64,000 nt of DNA from Streptomyces sp. WMMC500. Its GTDB lineage: Bacteria; Actinomycetota; Actinomycetes; Streptomycetales; Streptomycetaceae. The translations under genes and the position numbers were made by a program. The notes under the pieces were generated by a model, which saw only the letters and a program-made list of their open reading frames with translations, was not told the DNA's origin and did no database searches. The stretch covers positions 7,666,001-7,730,000 of the forward strand of contig NZ_CP114905.1 of the NCBI RefSeq assembly GCF_027497195.1, written 5' to 3'. Of this stretch, positions 52,667-62,292 are shown piece by piece (the first letter of the stretch is position 1; the number at the start of each line of letters is the position of its first letter).

Positions 52667-54178
52667 ATGACCGTACGGCGAGTAATGGGCATCGAGACGG
52701 AGTACGGCATCTCCGTCCCGGGCCACCCGAACGCCAATGCCATGCTCACCTCATCCCAGGTCGTCAACGCCTACGCGGCGGCGATGCACCGGGCGCGCCG
52801 CGCCCGCTGGGACTTCGAGGAGGAGAACCCGCTGCGGGACGCCCGCGGCTTCGATCTCGCCCGCGAGGCCGCCGACGCCAGCCAGTTGACGGACGAGGAC
52901 ATCGGCCTCGCCAACGTCATCCTCACCAACGGCGCCCGGCTCTACGTCGACCACGCGCACCCCGAGTACAGCGCCCCCGAGGTCACCAACCCCCGCGACG
53001 CCGTGCTCTGGGACAAGGCCGGGGAACGCATCATGGCCGAGGCCGCGGAACGCGCGGCCCAACTGCCAGGCTCCCAGCCGATCCACCTCTACAAGAACAA
53101 CACCGACAACAAGGGCGCGTCCTACGGCTGCCACGAGAACTACCTGATGAAGCGGGAGACCCCCTTCTCGGACATCGTGCGCCACCTGACGCCCTTCTTC
53201 GTCTCCCGCCAGGTCTTCACCGGCGCCGGCCGCGTCGGCATCGGCCAGGACGGCAACGAGCACGGCTTCCAGCTCAGCCAGCGCGCCGACTACTTCGAAG
53301 TCGAGGTGGGCCTGGAAACCACACTCAAGCGCCCCATCATCAACACCCGCGACGAGCCCCACGCCGACGCCGAGAAATACCGCAGGCTCCACGTCATCAT
53401 CGGCGACGCGAACCTCTCGGAGATCTCCACCTACCTCAAGCTCGGCACCACCGCCCTGGTGCTGTCGATGATCGAGGACGACTTCATCGCCGTCGACCTG
53501 GCCGTCGAGCAGCCCGTGCGCACGCTGCACCAGGTCTCGCACGATCCGTCACTGCGCCACCAGGTCGTGCTGCGCAGCGGCCGGACGCTCACCGCCGTCC
53601 AGCTCCAGATGGAGTACTGCGAGCTGGCCCGCAAGTACGTCGAGGAGCGCTTCGGCGCGGACGCGGACGACCAGACCAAGGACGTGCTCACCCGCTGGGA
53701 GGACACCCTCAACCGGCTGGAAGCCGACCCCATGAGCCTGTCCGGCGAGCTGGACTGGCTGGCCAAGCGGGAACTGCTGGAGGGCTACCGCCGCCGCGAC
53801 GCCCTGGACTGGGACGCGGCCCGCCTGGCCCTGGTCGACCTGCAGTACGCCGACGTACGCCCCGACAAGGGCCTGTACAACCGGCTGGCGGCCCGCGGCC
53901 GCCTCAAGCGGCTCCTGGACGAGGACGAGGTCCTGCGGGCCGTGAAGAACCCGCCGGAGGACACCAGGGCGTACTTCCGCGGTCGCTGCCTGGAGCAGTA
54001 CGCGGACGACGTCGCCGCCGCCTCATGGGATTCGGTCATCTTCGACCTCCCCGGCCGCGACTCCCTGCAACGGGTTCCGACGCTGGAACCCCTCCGGGGT
54101 ACCCGCAACCACGTGAAGGCCCTGCTGGACCGCTGCCGCACGGCGGAGGAGCTGGTACGGGTCCTCTCGGGCGGCTGA
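52667..54178 (+). CDS. dop: Depupylase/deamidase Dop
   Basis: The 503-residue protein is a carboxylate-amine/glutamine-synthetase-like ligase related to PafA. Its start [13 protein letters not shown] matches Dop, and it carries the ATP/metal-binding [28 protein letters not shown] and [21 protein letters not shown] segments. A Dop-specific loop follows the first strand (about residues 40-80). Dop removes Pup from substrates and, where Pup ends in Gln, deamidates it to Glu. Pup here already ends in Glu, so removal should be its main job. ATG 52667 has AAGGAGG upstream. Confidence 0.96.
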   Translation: MTVRRVMGIETEYGISVPGHPNANAMLTSSQVVNAYAAAMHRARRARWDFEEENPLRDARGFDLAREAADASQLTDEDIGLANVILTNGARLYVDHAHPEYSAPEVTNPRDAVLWDKAGERIMAEAAERAAQLPGSQPIHLYKNNTDNKGASYGCHENYLMKRETPFSDIVRHLTPFFVSRQVFTGAGRVGIGQDGNEHGFQLSQRADYFEVEVGLETTLKRPIINTRDEPHADAEKYRRLHVIIGDANLSEISTYLKLGTTALVLSMIEDDFIAVDLAVEQPVRTLHQVSHDPSLRHQVVLRSGRTLTAVQLQMEYCELARKYVEERFGADADDQTKDVLTRWEDTLNRLEADPMSLSGELDWLAKRELLEGYRRRDALDWDAARLALVDLQYADVRPDKGLYNRLAARGRLKRLLDEDEVLRAVKNPPEDTRAYFRGRCLEQYADDVAAASWDSVIFDLPGRDSLQRVPTLEPLRGTRNHVKALLDRCRTAEELVRVLSGG

Positions 54179-54338
54179 TCCGGGACGGACCGGGCTAAAG
54201 GCGGCGCGGCGGGGAATCATCGTGGTGGCCTCCGAGCGTTGAGAGAGCGCGGGCCGATGTCGGGCCCACCTTGTAGGGTCGGATCTTGCAGGGCGACGCA
54301 GTCAGGACCATCGGGCGACACCGAGCGGGGTGAGGGAA

Positions 54339-54557
54339 ATGGCGACCAAGGACACCGGCGGTGGTCAGCAGAAGGCCACGCGGTCCCAGGAAGAGGTCGA
54401 GGAGCAGGCGCAGGACGCCGAGGTCTCCGAGGACCTGAAGGAACGGCAGGAGAAGCTCTCGGAGGACGTGGACTCGGTTCTCGACGAGATCGACGACGTC
54501 TTGGAGGAGAACGCCGAGGACTTCGTGCGCTCGTTTGTGCAGAAGGGCGGCGAGTAG
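54339..54557 (+). CDS. pup: Prokaryotic ubiquitin-like protein Pup
   Basis: The 72-residue protein is Pup: hydrophilic, disordered in its first half, a helical Arc-binding segment (about residues 40-65) and the C-terminal Gly-Gly-Glu. It is ligated by PafA through the side chain of the last residue to lysines of target proteins. Many Pups end in Gln and need deamidation; this gene encodes Glu (GAG) directly. ATG 54339 gives the family start MATKDTGGG; GTG 54330 would add three residues. It lies between dop and prcB, and a large hairpin follows. Confidence 0.95.
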   Translation: MATKDTGGGQQKATRSQEEVEEQAQDAEVSEDLKERQEKLSEDVDSVLDEIDDVLEENAEDFVRSFVQKGGE

Positions 54558-54563
54558 CCGTCC

Positions 54564-54599
54564 CGGGCGTCTGTCCGGGGAGTACCGGGCGGACGCCCG
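54564..54599 (+). terminator. Hairpin between pup and prcB
   Basis: A 15-bp stem with two wobble pairs (54564-54578 with 54585-54599) and a 6-base loop lies just after the pup stop. It may end part of the transcripts or protect the pup end, giving more Pup than 20S subunits; this is inference. Confidence 0.5.
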
Positions 54600-54684
54600 G
54601 CCGCCGCACGGGTAAGGTCCGTGCCCGGCGCAGTTCACCGGCTCGGCCCGCGGGGGGCGGGCCGCCGTACCCGGAAGGATTCGC

Positions 54685-55530
54685 GTGGAAGCCAACATCC
54701 GTGGCACAGGGCGACTGCCGGCTGCCTTCCTCACCCCGGGCTCGTCCTCGTTCATGGACTTCCTGGGTGAGCACGCCCCGGCTGCCCTGCCGGGCAACCA
54801 GGAGCTGCCGCCCGTGAAGGGCGCCGTCGAGGCGCCCCACGGCACCACCATCGTGGCCGTGACCTTCCCCGGCGGGGTCGTCCTCGCCGGCGACAGGCGC
54901 GCCACGATGGGGAACATGATCGCTCAGCGTGACATCGAGAAGGTCTTCCCCGCGGACGAGTACTCGGCCATCGGCATCGCGGGCACCGCGGGTGTCGCCG
55001 TCGAGATGGTGCGGCTGTTCCAGTTGGAGCTGGAGCACTTCGAGAAGGTCGAGGGCGCGCAGCTCTCCCTGGAGGGCAAGGCCAACCGGCTGTCGACGAT
55101 GATCCGGTCCAACCTGGGCATGGCCATGCAGGGTCTGGCCGTGCTGCCGCTCTTCGCGGGCTGGGACCCGGCGCGGGAGAAGGGCCGCATCTTCTCGTAC
55201 GACGTGACGGGCGGCCGGACCGAGGAGCGCGGTTTCGCCTCCGTGGGTTCCGGGTCGGTGTTCGCGCGCGGTGCGCTGAAGAAGCTGTTCACCGACGAGC
55301 TGACGGAGGAGCAGGCCGCCACCGTCGTCGTCCAGGCGCTGTACGACGCGGCGGACGACGACTCCGCCACCGGCGGGCCGGACCTGACCCGCCGTATCTT
55401 TCCCGTCGTTACGTCCATCACCGACGAGGGCTTCCGCCGGCTGAGCGAGGCCGAGGTCTCCGAGATCGCCCGCGCGGTGGTCGACGGCCGGCTGGAGCTG
55501 CCCGACGGCCCGCGCGCGTCCGTGCTGTAG
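54685..55530 (+). CDS. prcB: 20S proteasome beta subunit
   Basis: The 281-residue precursor has a 53-residue propeptide that is cut at His-Gly|Thr, freeing the catalytic Thr54 (HGTTIVAV). The Ntn-hydrolase core follows with the Asp and Lys of [11 protein letters not shown] and the FYD-type strands ending in IFSYDVTGG. It forms the inner rings of the 20S core with PrcA. GTG 54685 is the start. It is followed 54 bases later by prcA. Confidence 0.97.
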   Translation: MEANIRGTGRLPAAFLTPGSSSFMDFLGEHAPAALPGNQELPPVKGAVEAPHGTTIVAVTFPGGVVLAGDRRATMGNMIAQRDIEKVFPADEYSAIGIAGTAGVAVEMVRLFQLELEHFEKVEGAQLSLEGKANRLSTMIRSNLGMAMQGLAVLPLFAGWDPAREKGRIFSYDVTGGRTEERGFASVGSGSVFARGALKKLFTDELTEEQAATVVVQALYDAADDDSATGGPDLTRRIFPVVTSITDEGFRRLSEAEVSEIARAVVDGRLELPDGPRASVL

Positions 55531-55584
55531 CGGGCGTGCGGCCCCACGAGATTTCTCCACGAGCAGAGAGGGACGGATAAGCCG

Positions 55585-56448
55585 GTGTCGACACCGTTCT
55601 ATGTCTCACCCCAGCAGGCCATGGCGGACCGCGCGGAGTATGCCCGCAAGGGCATCGCGCGCGGGCGCAGCGTGGTCGTGCTGCAGTACAGCGACGGCAT
55701 CCTGTTCGTCGCCGAGAACCCGTCCCGGGCCCTGCACAAGGTCAGCGAGATCTACGACAGGATCGCCTTCGCCGCCGTCGGCAAGTACAACGAGTTCGAG
55801 AACCTGCGTATCGGCGGCGTCCGTTACGCCGATCTGCGCGGGTACACCTACGACCGTGAGGACGTCACCGCCCGCGGCCTCGCGAACGTCTACGCGCAGA
55901 CTCTCGGCACGATCTTCTCCAGCGGCGCGGAGAAGCCGTACGAGGTGGAGCTGATCGTCGCGGAGGTGGGGGAGACCCCCGCCGACGACCAGATCTTCCG
56001 GCTGCCGCACGACGGTTCGATCGTCGACGAGCACGGTTCGGTCGCGGTCGGCGGCAATTCCGATCAGATCAGCAGCTATCTCGACCAGCGGCACCGCGAG
56101 GGCATGACGCTGGCTGAAGGGGTGACGCTGGCCGCCGAGTCCCTGGCGCGGGACAACAACGGCGGCGAGCGGGAGCTGACCTCGAAGCAACTGGAGGTCG
56201 CGGTCCTGGACCGGAACCGGCCGCAGCAGCGGAAGTTCCGGCGCATCCTCGGCAGCCAGCTCTCCCGGCTGCTGGAGGAGGACGGCGACGGCTCGCCGGG
56301 CGCCTCCGGCGCGGAGGAGGGCGACAAGGCCGGGGAGGGCGCGAAGGCCGCGGACGACGCGGACGGCGCGAAGGCCCCGGACGACGCGGACGCCTCGGAC
56401 GGCGGCGCGGAGGAGCCGGGGGACGAGCCGGGCAAGAAGAAGAAGTAG
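55585..56448 (+). CDS. prcA: 20S proteasome alpha subunit
   Basis: The 287-residue protein starts [27 protein letters not shown], the gating N-terminus of bacterial alpha subunits, and has the alpha-type strands [19 protein letters not shown]. It forms the outer rings of the 20S core and the pockets that receive the Arc tail. Residues about 230-287 are a very acidic Glu/Asp/Ala/Gly tail ending in Lys residues, longer than in many relatives. GTG 55585 is the start. Confidence 0.96.
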   Translation: MSTPFYVSPQQAMADRAEYARKGIARGRSVVVLQYSDGILFVAENPSRALHKVSEIYDRIAFAAVGKYNEFENLRIGGVRYADLRGYTYDREDVTARGLANVYAQTLGTIFSSGAEKPYEVELIVAEVGETPADDQIFRLPHDGSIVDEHGSVAVGGNSDQISSYLDQRHREGMTLAEGVTLAAESLARDNNGGERELTSKQLEVAVLDRNRPQQRKFRRILGSQLSRLLEEDGDGSPGASGAEEGDKAGEGAKAADDADGAKAPDDADASDGGAEEPGDEPGKKKK

Positions 56449-56553
56449 CGGCGGCGGTACGACCGCGATCGGGCGGGCCCGGGGACGGGCCCGCCCGTCG
56501 TCGTGTCCGGGAGACCTCACCCCCCGGCCGTGCCGGGGGGCCTCCAGGCGCCC

Positions 56554-57654
56554 CTACGCGCCCGGTGCGGGGGCCGTGGAGGTGCGTACCGTCAGCCGGG
56601 CCGGGACCGTCGTGCCGGCCGTCGCGCGCCCCGCGAGGGCGTCGAGCAGCGCCGTCATGCCGGCCGCGCCCACGGTGCCGGCCGGGAGCGTCACGGTGGT
56701 CAGCTCCGGCTCGACGGCCGTGGCGAGCGCCAGGTCGTCGAAGCCGGTGACCGACACGTCGTACGGCACCCGCAGCCCGAGGCGCCGTACGGCCTTGAGG
56801 GCGCCGGCGGCGAGCAGGTCGTCGTCGCAGACCAGCGCCGTGGGCCGGGTCGCGACCGGGCCGGTGAGCGCCCGCTGTGCCGCCGCAAGACCGCCGCCGA
56901 CGGACAGCTCGGCGGGCTCCGTGCGCAGCCGGGTGCCGGGCATGGCGACGAGCGCGTCGGCCAGCGCCCGGCCGCGGGCGGCGAAGGTCCAGGAGTCGAT
57001 GTCGGCGGCGAGGTGGGTGATCCGCCGGTGGCCGAGTTCGAGCAGGTGCCGGGCGACCTGGCGCATGCCGTCGGCGACGTCGGCGTTGACGGTGGCGACG
57101 GCGCCGGCGTCGGCGGGGTCGCTGTCGAGCATGACGAGCGGCAGCCCGCCGCCGCGCAGCGCCCGTACGGCGTCGGTGGCCATGGAGGAGGCGATGACGC
57201 CGTCGACGGCGGTGTGTGCGGCGGCGAAGGGGTCGCGGGCGGGGCCGATGCCCTCGGGGGAGGGGTAGAGCACGACGCCGAAGTCGTGGGCGGCGGCGGC
57301 CCGTGCGGCGCCGGCGTGGACGCCGGCGAAGAACTCGTTGGTGAGTGCGGGGACGACGAGGAGCGCGGTGCGGGTGCCGCCGGTGCGCAGGGTGCGGGCG
57401 GCGGCGTTGGGGCGGTAGTCCAGGTCGCGGGCGGCGGCGCGGACGGCGTCGGCCTTGGCGGCGGAGACCCGGCCGCGCCACTTGCCGCCGAGGACGAGCG
57501 AGACGGCCGCCTGGGAGACGCCCGCGGCGCGGGCGACGTCGCGGCTGGTGACGCCGCCGCGGCCCGCGGCCGGCGGCCGGGTGGCCCGGTCGGCCGGCTC
57601 GGGTGGTCCGGTGCGCGCCGCGGCGCGCCTTCCGTCCTCATGCCCGCCCCGCAT
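56554..57654 (-). CDS. LacI-family transcriptional regulator
   Basis: The 366-residue protein has a LacI DNA-binding head (TSRDVARAAGVSQAAVSLVLGG, about residues 36-57), hinge (RPNAAARTLRTGG) and a periplasmic-binding-like core (LLVVPALTNEFFAGVHAGA). ATG 57654 is preceded by GAGGAGG. It is divergent from an MFS transporter, and the 101-bp gap contains a dual palindromic operator (57702-57732). It probably represses the transporter until a small molecule, perhaps a sugar or drug, is bound. It lies inside the proteasome locus between prcA and pafA, an arrangement I recall from other Streptomyces. Confidence 0.9.
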   Translation of the reverse strand: MRGGHEDGRRAAARTGPPEPADRATRPPAAGRGGVTSRDVARAAGVSQAAVSLVLGGKWRGRVSAAKADAVRAAARDLDYRPNAAARTLRTGGTRTALLVVPALTNEFFAGVHAGAARAAAAHDFGVVLYPSPEGIGPARDPFAAAHTAVDGVIASSMATDAVRALRGGGLPLVMLDSDPADAGAVATVNADVADGMRQVARHLLELGHRRITHLAADIDSWTFAARGRALADALVAMPGTRLRTEPAELSVGGGLAAAQRALTGPVATRPTALVCDDDLLAAGALKAVRRLGLRVPYDVSVTGFDDLALATAVEPELTTVTLPAGTVGAAGMTALLDALAGRATAGTTVPARLTVRTSTAPAPGA

Positions 57655-57701
57655 CGTGCCTCCTCGTCGCGTTCCGGCGTACGGGGTCGACCCTCGCCCG
57701 T

Positions 57702-57732
57702 GTTACGTATAACCTACGGCGTTATACGTAAC
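57702..57732. promoter_or_regulatory. Dual palindromic operator between LacI and MFS genes
   Basis: GTTACGTATAAC (57702-57713) and its exact reverse complement GTTATACGTAAC (57721-57732) are separated by seven bases. The A/T-rich 31-bp block stands out from the GC-rich surroundings and fits a LacI-type operator overlapping the divergent promoters. Confidence 0.8.
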
Positions 57733-57755
57733 ACTTCAGCGTCTCGGGAGGGGCC

Positions 57756-59006
57756 GTGCTGCGGGGATACGCCGAGTTGCTGCGCGTCAGACACGTCGGC
57801 CGGCTGCTCACCGGGACGCTCGTCGGCAGGCTGCCCAACGCCACCGCCGCGTTCGCCATCGTCCTGTTCGTCCGTGCCGAAGGCGGCTCGTACACCCTGG
57901 GCGGCATCCTCTCCGGCGTCTACGGGCTGGCCACCGCGATCGGGCAGCCGCTCCTCGGCCGCGCCGTCGACCTGCGCGGCCAGCCGCGCGTGCTGCTGCC
58001 CAGCGCCCTGCTCTCCGCCGCCGGCATGGCCCTGTTCGCCGTCGTGGGCATCGAGCCGCGCTGGGTGGCCTGCGCCGCTGTCCTGGTCGCCGGGCTGTTC
58101 ACGCCGCCGCTGGAGGGCGCCCTGCGGGCGCTGTGGCCGAGCGTGCTGGGGCGCGCCGACCGGGTGCACGGGGCGTACGCGCTGGACGCCGTCGCGCAGG
58201 AGGTGATGTTCGCCGTCGCACCGCTGATCGTGACCCTGCTGGTCGCCACCGGCTCCGAGGCCGCCGCGCTCCTCGTCCTGGCGGCCCTGGGCGTGCTGGG
58301 CGCCCTGTGGGTCGTGCTCTCGCCGCCCGCCCGCCGGTGGCGCTCCGAGCCGCGCGAGGCGCACTGGCTGGGCGCGCTGCGCGCGCCGGGGCTCCTGGTG
58401 GTCCTGGGCGCCTTCTTCTTCGTCGGCGTCGCCCTCGGCGGCACGGCCGTCGCCTCCGTCGCGTACGCCGACGCCCGGGGCGACGACGCCATCGGCGGCT
58501 ACCTCCTCTCCGCGCTCGGCGCCGGCGCGCTGGTCGGCGGCCTCGTCTACGGTGCCCGGCAGTGGCCAGGCCGGGCCGAGCGGCGGCTGCAGTTGCTGCT
58601 GGCGGGCCTCGCGGCCGGCTACCTGCCGCTCATGCTCACGCCGGGCACCGCCTCGATGACGCTGCTCTCCGGAGTCGCGGGCCTGTTCCTGGCCCCGGCG
58701 CTCGCCTGTTCCTTCGTCGTCGTCGACCGGCACGCCCCGCGGGGCACCGCCACGGAGGCGTTCTCCTGGCTGGTGACCACCTTCGGTTTCGGCGCCGCAG
58801 CGGGCACCGCGATCAGCGGCCCCGCCGTCGAGCACGGCGGCGAGACCGGCGGGTTCGCGGTCGTCGGCCTCGGCGGGGCGGCGGCGCTGCTGGTGCTGAC
58901 CGGCTTCGTACGGATTCTGGCGGACCACGGCCGCCCGGGACCGCGGGCCGAAAAAGATCGAATCGACGGAGCTGCACCCGGTTTCGAAACAGAGCGACAG
59001 GCGTAA
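57756..59006 (+). CDS. MFS transporter
   Basis: The 416-residue protein has twelve hydrophobic segments and the loop 2-3 signature LLGRAVDLRGQPRVLL of major-facilitator transporters. It is similar to small actinobacterial efflux-type carriers with no specific substrate signature. GTG 57756 with GGGAGG upstream is the start. The gene is divergent from the LacI regulator, sharing the dual operator, so it is likely induced by the regulator's ligand. It ends 10 bases before pafA. Confidence 0.9.
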   Translation: MLRGYAELLRVRHVGRLLTGTLVGRLPNATAAFAIVLFVRAEGGSYTLGGILSGVYGLATAIGQPLLGRAVDLRGQPRVLLPSALLSAAGMALFAVVGIEPRWVACAAVLVAGLFTPPLEGALRALWPSVLGRADRVHGAYALDAVAQEVMFAVAPLIVTLLVATGSEAAALLVLAALGVLGALWVVLSPPARRWRSEPREAHWLGALRAPGLLVVLGAFFFVGVALGGTAVASVAYADARGDDAIGGYLLSALGAGALVGGLVYGARQWPGRAERRLQLLLAGLAAGYLPLMLTPGTASMTLLSGVAGLFLAPALACSFVVVDRHAPRGTATEAFSWLVTTFGFGAAAGTAISGPAVEHGGETGGFAVVGLGGAAALLVLTGFVRILADHGRPGPRAEKDRIDGAAPGFETERQA

Positions 59007-59009
59007 TGT
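59004..59009 (+). promoter_or_regulatory. Candidate -10 element (TAATGT) for pafA, leaderless
   Basis: TAATGT ends six bases before ATG 59016, which has no Shine-Dalgarno sequence; TTTCGA (58982-58987) lies 16 bases upstream as a -35 candidate. The promoter would overlap the end of the MFS gene. Confidence 0.45.
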
Positions 59010-59015
59010 TCAGGC

Positions 59016-60377
59016 ATGGACCGCCGCATTTTCGGGCTTGAGAACGAGTACGGCGTCACGTGCACGTTCCGGGGGCAGCGCCGCCTGTCCCCGGACGAGG
59101 TGGCGCGCTACCTCTTCCGACGAGTCGTCTCCTGGGGCCGCAGCAGCAACGTCTTCCTGCGCAACGGCGCACGCCTGTACCTGGACGTCGGCTCGCACCC
59201 CGAATACGCAACTCCCGAATGTGACAACGTCATCGAGCTGGTCACCCACGACAAAGCGGGCGAGCGCATCCTCGAGGGCCTCCTCGTGGACGCCGAGCGC
59301 CGGCTCCACGAGGAGGGCATCGCCGGCGACGTCTACCTCTTCAAGAACAACACCGACTCCGCCGGCAACTCCTACGGCTGCCACGAGAACTATCTGGTGG
59401 CCCGGCACGGCGAGTTCTCCCGGCTCGCCGACATCCTCATCCCGTTCCTCGTCACCCGGCAGCTCATCTGCGGCGCCGGCAAGGTGCTGCAGACGCCGCG
59501 CGGCGCCGTCTACTGCGTCAGCCAGCGCGCGGAGCACATCTGGGAGGGCGTCAGCAGCGCGACGACGCGCTCCCGTCCCATCATCAACACCCGCGACGAG
59601 CCGCACGCCGACGCCGAGCGCTACCGCCGGCTGCACGTCATCGTCGGCGACTCCAACATGTCCGAGACGACCATGCTGCTCAAGGTCGGCGCCACCGACC
59701 TCGTCCTGCGCATGATCGAGGCCGGCACGGTGATGCGGGACCTGACCCTGGAGAACCCGATCCGGGCCATCCGCGAGGTCAGCCACGACATGACCGGGCA
59801 GCGCAAGGTGCGGCTCGCCAGCGGGCGCGAGGCGTCCGCGCTGGAGGTGCAGCAGGAGTACTACGAGAAGGCCGTGGACTTCTGCGAGCGCCGCGGCATC
59901 CGCACCGGCACCGTCGAGCGCGTCCTGGAGCTGTGGGGGCGCACCCTGGAGGCGATCCGCTCCCAGGACCTCGGCAAGGTCGGCACGGAGATCGACTGGG
60001 TCATGAAGCACCAGCTCATCGAGCGCTACCGGGCGAAGAACAACATCACGCTCTCCCACCCCCGGATCGCGCAGATAGACCTCGCGTACCACGACATCCA
60101 CCGCCGCCGCGGGCTGTACTACCTGCTGGAGAAGCGGGGCCAGGCCGCCCGGGTCTGCAACGACATGAAGATCTTCGAAGCCAAGTCGGTCCCGCCGCAG
60201 ACCACCCGGGCCAGGCTGCGCGGCGACTTCATCCGCCGGGCGCAGGAGCAGCGCCGCGACTTCACGGTGGACTGGGTGCATCTGAAGCTGAACGACCAGG
60301 CCCAGCGGACAGTCCTGTGCAAGGATCCGTTCCGCTCCGTGGACGACCGGGTGGAAAAGCTGATCGCCGGAATGTAG
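59016..60377 (+). CDS. pafA: Pup-protein ligase PafA
   Basis: The 453-residue protein starts [18 protein letters not shown] and shares the glutamine-synthetase-like core of Dop: [10 protein letters not shown] (metal-site Glu), [19 protein letters not shown] and [21 protein letters not shown]. It lacks the Dop loop. PafA attaches Pup, via its C-terminal Glu, to substrate lysines using ATP. It is separated from the other proteasome genes by the LacI/MFS pair and probably has its own leaderless promoter overlapping the end of the MFS gene. Confidence 0.97.
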   Translation: MDRRIFGLENEYGVTCTFRGQRRLSPDEVARYLFRRVVSWGRSSNVFLRNGARLYLDVGSHPEYATPECDNVIELVTHDKAGERILEGLLVDAERRLHEEGIAGDVYLFKNNTDSAGNSYGCHENYLVARHGEFSRLADILIPFLVTRQLICGAGKVLQTPRGAVYCVSQRAEHIWEGVSSATTRSRPIINTRDEPHADAERYRRLHVIVGDSNMSETTMLLKVGATDLVLRMIEAGTVMRDLTLENPIRAIREVSHDMTGQRKVRLASGREASALEVQQEYYEKAVDFCERRGIRTGTVERVLELWGRTLEAIRSQDLGKVGTEIDWVMKHQLIERYRAKNNITLSHPRIAQIDLAYHDIHRRRGLYYLLEKRGQAARVCNDMKIFEAKSVPPQTTRARLRGDFIRRAQEQRRDFTVDWVHLKLNDQAQRTVLCKDPFRSVDDRVEKLIAGM

Positions 60378-60478
60378 ACGGGGCGCGATGCACGCGGGAC
60401 GGATGTGATGACGGGGATCCGGGCGCGAAGGCCGTAGAGTGGCCGGAGCTGCCCGGACCCCCTACACGAGTTGGACCC

Positions 60479-61486
60479 ATGACACATCGCAAACTGACCC
60501 GCACGGGGGCGGCGCTCGTCGTGCCCGCCCTGCTGTTCGCCGCGGCCTGCGGCTCCGAGGACTCCTCCGACTCGGACAACGGGGGCAAGGCCGGCGCCGT
60601 GACCAAGGTCACGGGAGCCTTCGGCGAGGAGCCGAAGTTCGACGTCCCGGACGACGCGAAGGCGTCCGACGAGGCCGTCGTCAAGGTCCTCAAGGAGGGC
60701 GACGGCGCCAAGGTCGGCAAGGGCGACCAGGTCCGGCTGGACTTCGCCGGCAAGGCCATGAAGGACGACAAGGACCTGGGCAGCACCTGGGCGCAGCCCG
60801 CTGCGGGCGGCGGCGGCCAGCAGGGCGCCGGGGCCGTGCACCCGCAGCTCATGGGCAAGGTCGGCGAGCCGAACCAGTCGCTGCCGCCGGACGTCCTCGA
60901 CTCCGTCGAGGGCCACACCGTGGGCAGCCGCCTGCTGGTCGAGGGCACCGCCGGCGCGCTCGTCGGCGAGAGCCTCAACCCGGAGTCGGGCATCGAGAAG
61001 GGCGACGGCCTCGTCTGGGTGATCGACGTCGCCGGCGCCGGGAAGGTCGACCCCAAGGCCGAGCTGAAGGGCGAGTCCGCCGAGCCGCGCGACGGCATGC
61101 CGGAGATCGAGGTGCCGGCGGGCAAGGCCGCGAAGATCACCATCCCGGAGGGCGAGGACGCCCCGAAGGAGCTGCAGGAGCAGGTCCTCATCAAGGGCAA
61201 GGGCGCCGAGGTCGAGGCCGGCCAGGGGCTCGTCGCCCAGTACACGGGCTACGCCTGGGAGGACGGCAAGAAGTTCGACGCCTCCTGGGACAACGCCGGC
61301 GCGGCCACGTTCCAGATCGGCACCGGCTCGGTCGTCCCGGGCTGGGACAAGGCGCTGGTGGGCAAGAAGGTCGGCGACCGGGTGCTGGTGGTCATCCCGC
61401 CGGACCTCGGCTACGGCAAGTCCAAGGGCCACGAGCTGGAGAAGAAGACGCTGGTCTTCGTCGTCGACATCCTCGGCACGGTCTGA
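60479..61486 (+). CDS. FKBP-type peptidyl-prolyl isomerase lipoprotein
   Basis: The 335-residue protein has a lipoprotein signal ending FAAAC (Cys24) and two FKBP-like domains. The first (about residues 67-190) is interrupted by a Gln/Gly-rich insertion, and its active-site positions are poorly conserved. The second (about 225-335) has the family motifs YTGYAWEDGKKFDASWD and VVPGWDKALVGKKVGDRVLVVIPPDLGYG. It should act at the outer face of the membrane on secreted proteins. It lies between pafA and a second FKBP gene in the same direction, an order conserved in actinobacteria. Confidence 0.9.
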   Translation: MTHRKLTRTGAALVVPALLFAAACGSEDSSDSDNGGKAGAVTKVTGAFGEEPKFDVPDDAKASDEAVVKVLKEGDGAKVGKGDQVRLDFAGKAMKDDKDLGSTWAQPAAGGGGQQGAGAVHPQLMGKVGEPNQSLPPDVLDSVEGHTVGSRLLVEGTAGALVGESLNPESGIEKGDGLVWVIDVAGAGKVDPKAELKGESAEPRDGMPEIEVPAGKAAKITIPEGEDAPKELQEQVLIKGKGAEVEAGQGLVAQYTGYAWEDGKKFDASWDNAGAATFQIGTGSVVPGWDKALVGKKVGDRVLVVIPPDLGYGKSKGHELEKKTLVFVVDILGTV

Positions 61487-61738
61487 CCTGCGGTCCGCAC
61501 GGGCGGATCGGGTCGGGGGCGCTCGGGGGCTCCGCCGCCCGGCGCCCCGGCCGAAGGGGCGGACCCGGTCGTGGCGTCGGTCGCGATCGGGTCGGGGATT
61601 CTCCGGGCCACCGGTGCCGTCCGCCGGACGGCTCCCGGCGCGGCACGCCCCCGGGAGGGCGGCGCCACCGGCGGCCCGGGATGTCTGCGAGACTTGGCAG
61701 CCCAGTCACCGTCACTCATGCGCGAGGAGTGTTCTTCC

Positions 61739-62113
61739 GTGAGCATCGACAAGCCCGAGGTCGACTTCCCCGAGGGTCCGCCGCCGGCCGACCTGGAGGT
61801 CCAGGACCTGTGGGAGGGCGAAGGACCCGTGGCGAAGGCCGGTGACACCGTCTCCGTCCACTACGTCGGGGTCGCCTTCTCCAGCGGCGAGGAGTTCGAC
61901 GCGAGCTGGAACCGCGGCAAGCCGCTGCAGTTCCAGCTCGGTGTCGGCCAGGTCATCCCCGGGTGGGACCAGGGCGTGCAGGGCATGAAGGTCGGCGGCC
62001 GGCGCCGGCTGACCATCCCGCCGCACCTGGCCTACGGCGAGGCCGGCGCCGGCGGCGGCCGGATCAAGCCGGGCGAGACGCTGATCTTCGTCTGCGACCT
62101 GGTCGCGGTCTGA
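61739..62113 (+). CDS. FKBP-type peptidyl-prolyl isomerase
   Basis: This 124-residue single-domain FKBP has the active-site strands VSVHYVGVAFSSGEEFDASWNRG and VIPGWDQGVQGMKVGGRRRLTIPPHLAYGE. It lacks a signal peptide and is cytoplasmic. It catalyses cis-trans isomerisation of Xaa-Pro bonds and would bind FK506-type macrolides. GTG 61739 follows AGGAG; the frame is open further upstream, but that part is not FKBP-like. It is followed by a terminator hairpin and then pafB. Confidence 0.93.
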   Translation: MSIDKPEVDFPEGPPPADLEVQDLWEGEGPVAKAGDTVSVHYVGVAFSSGEEFDASWNRGKPLQFQLGVGQVIPGWDQGVQGMKVGGRRRLTIPPHLAYGEAGAGGGRIKPGETLIFVCDLVAV

Positions 62114-62143
62114 CGGCACCGTCCGCACGGAGCGGAGCGCAGG

Positions 62144-62175
62144 GCCCTCGTCGTACGGCGAGGGCTTTCGCTTTG
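62144..62175 (+). terminator. Terminator after the FKBP gene
   Basis: A 7-bp stem (62144-62150 with 62159-62165) and an 8-base loop followed by TTTCGCTTT. It separates the FKBP gene from pafB. Confidence 0.65.
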
Positions 62176-62292
62176 GCCGCCGGGCCCGGGCGGAGTACGG
62201 TCGTCATCTGCGAACACCGGCGACACGTGCGGACGACGGTCGCCGGCGGCGGCTACCGGCTGCCCCGGACGGGCGACAAGGAGACCCCCTCG

